Assembly: GCA_025094145.1 (NCBI GenBank)
Contig: JALLLS010000165.1
Coordinates: forward strand, 1 to 20,541
Length of the DNA: 20,541 nucleotides
Direction: 5' to 3'
Source of the DNA: Spinellus fusiger
Taxonomy: Eukaryota; Mucoromycota; Mucoromycetes; Mucorales; Phycomycetaceae
Made by a program: the position numbers and the translations under genes. Positions 17,326 to 20,541 of this stretch are shown here, piece after piece (within the stretch, counting starts at the first letter, position 1; the number at the start of each line of letters is the position of its first letter). The notes below the pieces were generated by a model. The model was given only the letters and a program-made list of their open reading frames with translations, made no database searches and was not told where the DNA came from.

Positions 17326-17981
17326 TGTTGTGTTCCAACTTCAATCCAAAGATTCTCTATGAATAGGTCAACACAAGTAGTGTGCTGTGACATTCAGAAT
17401 ACTCTATGAAAGCTTGAGTGCACACAAGTAACATAGCACATCTCTGTATCATCTCACTGATTGGTTGTAACTACAAGCCACCTTCTAAAGCTCAGTGTAC
17501 TATCAGACACTTAACAAGAGCCATCTTCATTAATAATTCTAACAGAACAATATTGATGTATCAGAGCCAATTGAGTAAAGACTTATAATAATGAATGGTT
17601 TCAATAATGGAGTGCTTATCCAATGAACCAACCATAGGGTTGAATCTAATAATACTACAACTAAGTAAAACATATGAGCCAACCATAAGGTGGCAGTTAT
17701 TAATACTACCATAAGGTAGTAATATAGACACCAACCATAAGGTCAAAGAGAGTGAATTCTACCATAAGGTAGAATGTCCCCACCAACCATTTAGTTGTAA
17801 TTGTGAAGCAGCCATAAGGTTGACTATCATAACTACCATAAGGTAGAATAGATTATCCTACCATAAGGTAGAAGCCACTGAAGGATAAGCACCCACCAAA
17901 AGTATAAATAGTGAACCTTTCTTTACTCAATAAAAATTATCTTTGTTCAGTCTTGTTAATCTACCTGTCCAAACAATCTCA
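17326..17981 (+). mobile_element. LTR-2, full copy (plus), left arm of an inverted pair
   Basis: 656 bp beginning TGTTGTGTTCC and ending CAATCTCA. Signals: TATAAATA (17903-17910) and AATAAA (17929-17934), placing a short R/U5 at the 3' end and a long U3. The U3 carries a periodic CCATAAGG array (17632-17870). The reverse complement matches 18610-19265 over the full length; by eye only two bases near the 5' tip differ (TGTTG against TGTCA). The flanks ATTCT and CAGTG are not a target duplication. The 3' end joins LINE B-like RT sequence directly. Confidence 0.9.
17627..17875 (+). promoter_or_regulatory. LTR-2 U3 array of ~25-bp CCATAAGG sites
   Basis: Exact CCATAAGG occurs at 17683, 17709, 17735, 17762, 17812, 17836 and 17861. 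Degenerate copies occur at 17632 (CCATAGGG) and 17787 (CCATTTAG). Successive spacings are 24-27 bp (51 bp for the first interval). Units alternate between a half-palindrome (CAACCATAAGGT) and an extended palindrome (ATTCTACCATAAGGTAGAAT at 17757-17776). The array ends about 35 bp before the TATA box, where an upstream activating region of an LTR promoter would lie. The bound factor is unknown. Confidence 0.75.
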
Positions 17982-18609
17982 CAGTGGATTGTAGAGTCAT
18001 CTGGCATGCACTCAAGCAAAGAAACACACCACCACCACTTCTGGCCCTTCTAGTCCATCTCTTTGATGCTGTTTCTGTGACAGTGATACTGAAAAACTGT
18101 GAATCACGTCTGTTTTTGCCAGTGACAGGTGTCCTTCAAGGATCAGTCCTGAGTCCTCATCTGTACTCAATCTACATCAACTCTCTGGCACCTTTGTTCA
18201 GAACAGTGGCAGAACGCCAAACAACAACATTTGTTCCTTCCTTTTCACCTTCTTCCTTGTTGGCTTATGATGCATCTATCATTGGCAGCATTAGTACCAG
18301 CACAGAATAGCCCACAGCAATCAACTCTTTGTTCTTTGCAGATGACATTGCAATCTTTGGCAAGGCAGAACAAGTCAAGCACATGCTTCAATTAGCAGAG
18401 CACCACTCATTCTTGTTGGGCTTTAGGTGGAGTCCCCCCAAGTGTGCAGTCATACAACCAGCAAGGTCATCACAACAGCATACATACCAACTGTATGGTG
18501 AGCCTCTACCCTTTGTCAATGAGTTTATCTACCTTGGTATCCCTTTTAGGTTCAATGGTATCCATGTCCCCTCCATAGTCACTCATAGAAAACAAGGTAC
18601 CATGCTGGC
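17982..18609 (+). pseudogene. LINE B-like reverse transcriptase fragment between inverted LTRs
   Basis: A 628-bp internal piece of ORF2, truncated at both ends. It starts at VDCRVIWHALKQRNTPP (LINE B: VDCRVIWNALKKRNTPP), contains GVLQGSVLSPHLYSIYINSL, a TAG at 18308-18310 in the same frame, FFADDIAIFG (the catalytic box, intact here), GFRWSPPKC and NEFIYLGIPF, and stops after KQGTMLA at the LTR. It is related to but clearly different from the LINE B copy at 8878, so it derives from another member. Neither LINE end is present, so it did not arrive as a normal LINE insertion. Confidence 0.88.
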
Positions 18610-19265
18610 TGAGATTGTTTGGACAGGTAGATTAACAAGACTGAACAAAGATAATTTTTATTGAGTAAAGAAAGGTTCACTATTTATACTTTTGGTGGGT
18701 GCTTATCCTTCAGTGGCTTCTACCTTATGGTAGGATAATCTATTCTACCTTATGGTAGTTATGATAGTCAACCTTATGGCTGCTTCACAATTACAACTAA
18801 ATGGTTGGTGGGGACATTCTACCTTATGGTAGAATTCACTCTCTTTGACCTTATGGTTGGTGTCTATATTACTACCTTATGGTAGTATTAATAACTGCCA
18901 CCTTATGGTTGGCTCATATGTTTTACTTAGTTGTAGTATTATTAGATTCAACCCTATGGTTGGTTCATTGGATAAGCACTCCATTATTGAAACCATTCAT
19001 TATTATAAGTCTTTACTCAATTGGCTCTGATACATCAATATTGTTCTGTTAGAATTATTAATGAAGATGGCTCTTGTTAAGTGTCTGATAGTACACTGAG
19101 CTTTAGAAGGTGGCTTGTAGTTACAACCAATCAGTGAGATGATACAGAGATGTGCTATGTTACTTGTGTGCACTCAAGCTTTCATAGAGTATTCTGAATG
19201 TCACAGCACACTACTTGTGTTGACCTATTCATAGAGAATCTTTGGATTGAAGTTGGAACATGACA
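18610..19265 (-). mobile_element. LTR-2, full copy (minus), right arm of an inverted pair
   Basis: 656 bp, the inverted partner of 17326-17981 (coordinates pair with constant sum 36591, so no net indel). On the plus strand it starts TGAGATTG and ends GGAACATGACA. It includes the CCTTATGG array (about 18720-18960), AATAAA and TATA in reverse. The flanks CTGGC and ATCAC show no duplication. Both U5 ends point inwards at the LINE fragment. Confidence 0.9.
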
Positions 19266-19496
19266 ATCACAGATACTTGCAAATCTTTGATTTTAAACAC
19301 AGATTCATAAAAAGGAATTTCCATTGTGACGTAAAAGGAAGGAAGTATCACTGGTTAAAGGTCAGAAAAATCTTTGGGTGTGTAGAGACCAAACTACTAC
19401 AAATTGATCTCTCAAGTAGTCCTTTTGATAACCCAAGTATCTCTTATTACAGATATAAAAGACAAGAGATATCACTGCTTGAAGCAGCAAAAATTG

Positions 19497-19502
19497 AAAA
19501 AA
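19497..19502 (-). terminator. Pol III terminator of tRNA-Tyr
   Basis: Six T on the minus strand, directly after the tRNA 3' end. Confidence 0.85.
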
Positions 19503-19585
19503 TCCGGCTTACCAGATTCGAACTAGTGACCTAAGGATTACAAATTCATTACAGTCCTCCGCTCTACCAACTGAGCTAAAGCCGG
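19503..19585 (-). tRNA. tRNA-Tyr (GTA) with a 10-nt intron
   Basis: 83 nt on the minus strand. The acceptor CCGGCTT pairs perfectly with AAGCCGG; C1-G72 and discriminator A are the eukaryotic Tyr identity pattern. D-arm GCTCAGTTGGTAGAGC; anticodon stem GAGGA/TCCTT; GTA anticodon at 19550-19552. The loop holds ten extra bases after position 37 (about 19539-19548, TGAATTTGTA), the usual place for a tRNA-Tyr intron. T-arm CTAGTTCGAATCTGG-like with one weak pair. A run of six A on the plus strand (19497-19502) is the Pol III terminator. LINE C starts within about 225 bp of its 5' side. Confidence 0.93.
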
Positions 19586-19810
19586 AACCTGAGCTACATT
19601 CCCACTCTCTTTCAATTTCTCCTCACTTTTGGTAAGTTTTCAAATTTTAACTAACTTTTTTTCCACCCCATCTATTTGCATCCAGTACATTTTTGGGTGC
19701 ATCCATCTGCTGCCTTTTCGAATCCGTTGTCTGTTTTCCTCTAGGCCTATTTCTCAATGAGCTTCTCTCCCTTTCCTTTGGGAACACCTTTACACCTTGT
19801 CTCTGGTGCC
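19586..19810 (+). other. LINE C 5' leader (boundary uncertain), possible 54-nt intron
   Basis: Pyrimidine-rich sequence between tRNA-Tyr and the ORF1 ATG at 19811. GTAAGT at 19632, CTAAC at 19651-19655, a T/C run and CAG ending at 19685 would make a 54-nt spliceosomal intron with good spacing. CATCCATCTGCTGCC near 19698 resembles the CATCCA-rich leaders of LINEs A and B. The exact junction with host DNA is not visible. Confidence 0.45.
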
Positions 19811-20541
19811 ATGGAGACCACCACCGAACCACCACCTAGTCCGGCCCTGTCGGACTTCCAATCCCTGACTGCCTTGGTTTTAGGCCTGGCAAAAAAGGTC
19901 CAGGAGCTAGAGAGCTCCAAGGCTGATATCTTGGCTCTGAGAGGTCGGATTTCAGAGCTTGAGGCGGAGAACGAAAGCCTGCGACGTCGCGCAGCCGCCA
20001 CAATACCAGTCACACCCATGACGTCATCGTCGGAGGTAAAAAATGCAAAAATTACTAACAATATGTTGGTTTCTCCTGTCTCTTCTTCAGGATTTTCCCC
20101 CCTGTCTGCCTCTGCCAATGCTGTCAAAACAGCAAAGGACTCCTCCTGGGCCACTGTGGCCAAGAAAAACTGCCCTGCTCCTGCTCCCAGACCTAGGACT
20201 TCCCAAAGGAAGTTTGAGGCTAATGTCCGAGTCTTTTCTGAGGCTTCTGATGTCACAGGACATCAGTATATCTACATCCCCCGGTCAAGAAAGATGACCA
20301 GACAAGAGGTCCGTCGCCGCCTTTGTGTCTTTGGTCTGGAGCCCTCCCGTCTGCTGGACATTTGTTTCCCTGCCCGCTCTGTCCTTGGCCTGTTGGTCCA
20401 TAATGGGTATGCCCCCACTGTCCTGGAGCTCTTGGAGAAGGCTCAGGTGAAGGTCATCTCTGGGTTTGAGCCCCTGGACCCCAAACACCTGGCTGACCCT
20501 GCCTTTGCCAGCCTGTCTTCTGAGGAATTGGAAGACAAGGC
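19811..20541 (+). CDS. LINE family C ORF1, open and 3'-incomplete at the window edge
   Basis: Open for 243 codons from ATG 19811 (METTTEPPPSPAL) to the window end. A coiled coil is predicted around residues 25-65 (LAKKVQELESSKADI, ISELEAENESLRRR). A basic motif SSWATVAKKN lies near 119-128, then YIYIPRSRKM and the core LLDICFPARSVLGLLVHNGY (about 178-198), followed by LELLEKAQ and PKHLADPAFASLSSEEL. The SWATVAKK and FPARS motifs align with LINE B ORF1 in the same order. It keeps many CpG dinucleotides (for example CTGCGACGTCGCGCAGCC near 19979-19996), unlike LINEs A and B, which suggests a younger or unmethylated copy. An intron-like segment (20036-20090) lies inside but is read through in frame. 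ORF2 would lie beyond the edge. Confidence 0.85.
   Translation, partial: METTTEPPPSPALSDFQSLTALVLGLAKKVQELESSKADILALRGRISELEAENESLRRRAAATIPVTPMTSSSEVKNAKITNNMLVSPVSSSGFSPLSASANAVKTAKDSSWATVAKKNCPAPAPRPRTSQRKFEANVRVFSEASDVTGHQYIYIPRSRKMTRQEVRRRLCVFGLEPSRLLDICFPARSVLGLLVHNGYAPTVLELLEKAQVKVISGFEPLDPKHLADPAFASLSSEELEDK
20036..20090 (+). other. Intron-like segment inside LINE C ORF1
   Basis: GTAAAA at the 5' end, a perfect TACTAAC branch sequence at 20053-20059, a pyrimidine tract and TTCTTCAG ending at 20090: 55 nt in all. Unspliced, the ORF stays open; splicing would remove a length not divisible by three and shift into a frame that ends near 20297. Confidence 0.45.

Noticed and set aside
17683..17868. 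CCATAAGG as a CArG box (MADS-box site)
   Set aside because: CArG needs CC plus six A/T plus GG; here only four A/T separate CC and GG, so the factor cannot be assigned.
17627..17875. The regularly spaced repeats as a CRISPR array
   Set aside because: Repeats are short and degenerate, spacers are not of fixed unique type, the sequence lies in an LTR of a eukaryote and recurs in four LTR copies.
19247..19534. Plus-strand ORF of 95 codons running into tRNA-Tyr
   Set aside because: It overlaps the LTR-2 end and the tRNA gene, has no domain and is A/T-rich chance coding.
19747..20256. Minus-strand ORF of 169 codons opposite LINE C ORF1
   Set aside because: Antisense shadow of a frame with clear coiled-coil and FPARS homology to LINE B ORF1.
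20043..20297. Alternative plus-strand ORF of 84 codons in LINE C
   Set aside because: It is the +1 shadow of ORF1; only a spliced transcript using 20036-20090 would read part of it, which is covered as a finding.

Overview
The window is repetitive nuclear DNA from a eukaryote. I see no host protein-coding gene. The only clear host genes are three tRNA genes: Ile-AAT, Ser-AGA, and an intron-bearing Tyr-GTA. Everything else I can identify is transposable-element sequence, often nested. The mix of two-ORF endonuclease-type LINEs, a DIRS-like element, a Tc1-like DNA transposon and small LTR elements, with intron-like sequences of about 55 nt carrying a TACTAAC-type branch site, suggests an early-diverging fungus (Mucoromycota-like). 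That placement is inference; nothing here proves it.

Layout. 1-4480 (minus): LINE family A copy 1, with its 3' end running off the left edge; ORF1 and ORF2 are broken. 4560-6173 (plus): a Tc1-like transposon with TA duplication, terminal inverted repeats and a frameshifted transposase, interrupted by a 256-bp solo LTR (family LTR-1, 5881-6136). 6186-8618 (plus): a 5'-truncated second copy of LINE A, essentially identical to copy 1 but inverted. 8619-8877: the 3' part of a second LTR family (LTR-2). 8878-12790 (minus): LINE family B with an intact ORF1 and an ORF2 interrupted by another LTR-1 solo LTR with a perfect 5-bp target duplication. 12790-13374: tRNA-like debris, including a GC-richer segment with Pol III A and B boxes that may be a SINE. 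13377-13450: tRNA-Ile. 13901-14379 (minus): LTR-2 with a collapsed repeat array. 14704-14959: LTR-1. 14960-16316 (minus): DIRS-like gag plus the N-terminal half of RT. 16779-16860: tRNA-Ser. 17326-19265: two full LTR-2 copies in inverted orientation around a 628-bp LINE B-like RT fragment. 19503-19585 (minus): tRNA-Tyr. 19811-20541 (plus): an open, CpG-containing ORF1 of a third LINE family (C), running off the right edge.

How it fits together. The region resembles a tRNA-anchored refuge for retroelements. The most interesting structures are: two long near-perfect inverted repeats able to form hairpin RNA (arms of 1783 and 656 bp); a C-to-T decay signature in LINE A that both copies share; a roughly 25-bp array of CCATAAGG sites in the LTR-2 U3; a hairpin-loop inversion that changes the strand carrying the LTR-1 TATA box; and an intron-like sequence inside LINE C ORF1. 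All alignments were done by eye.
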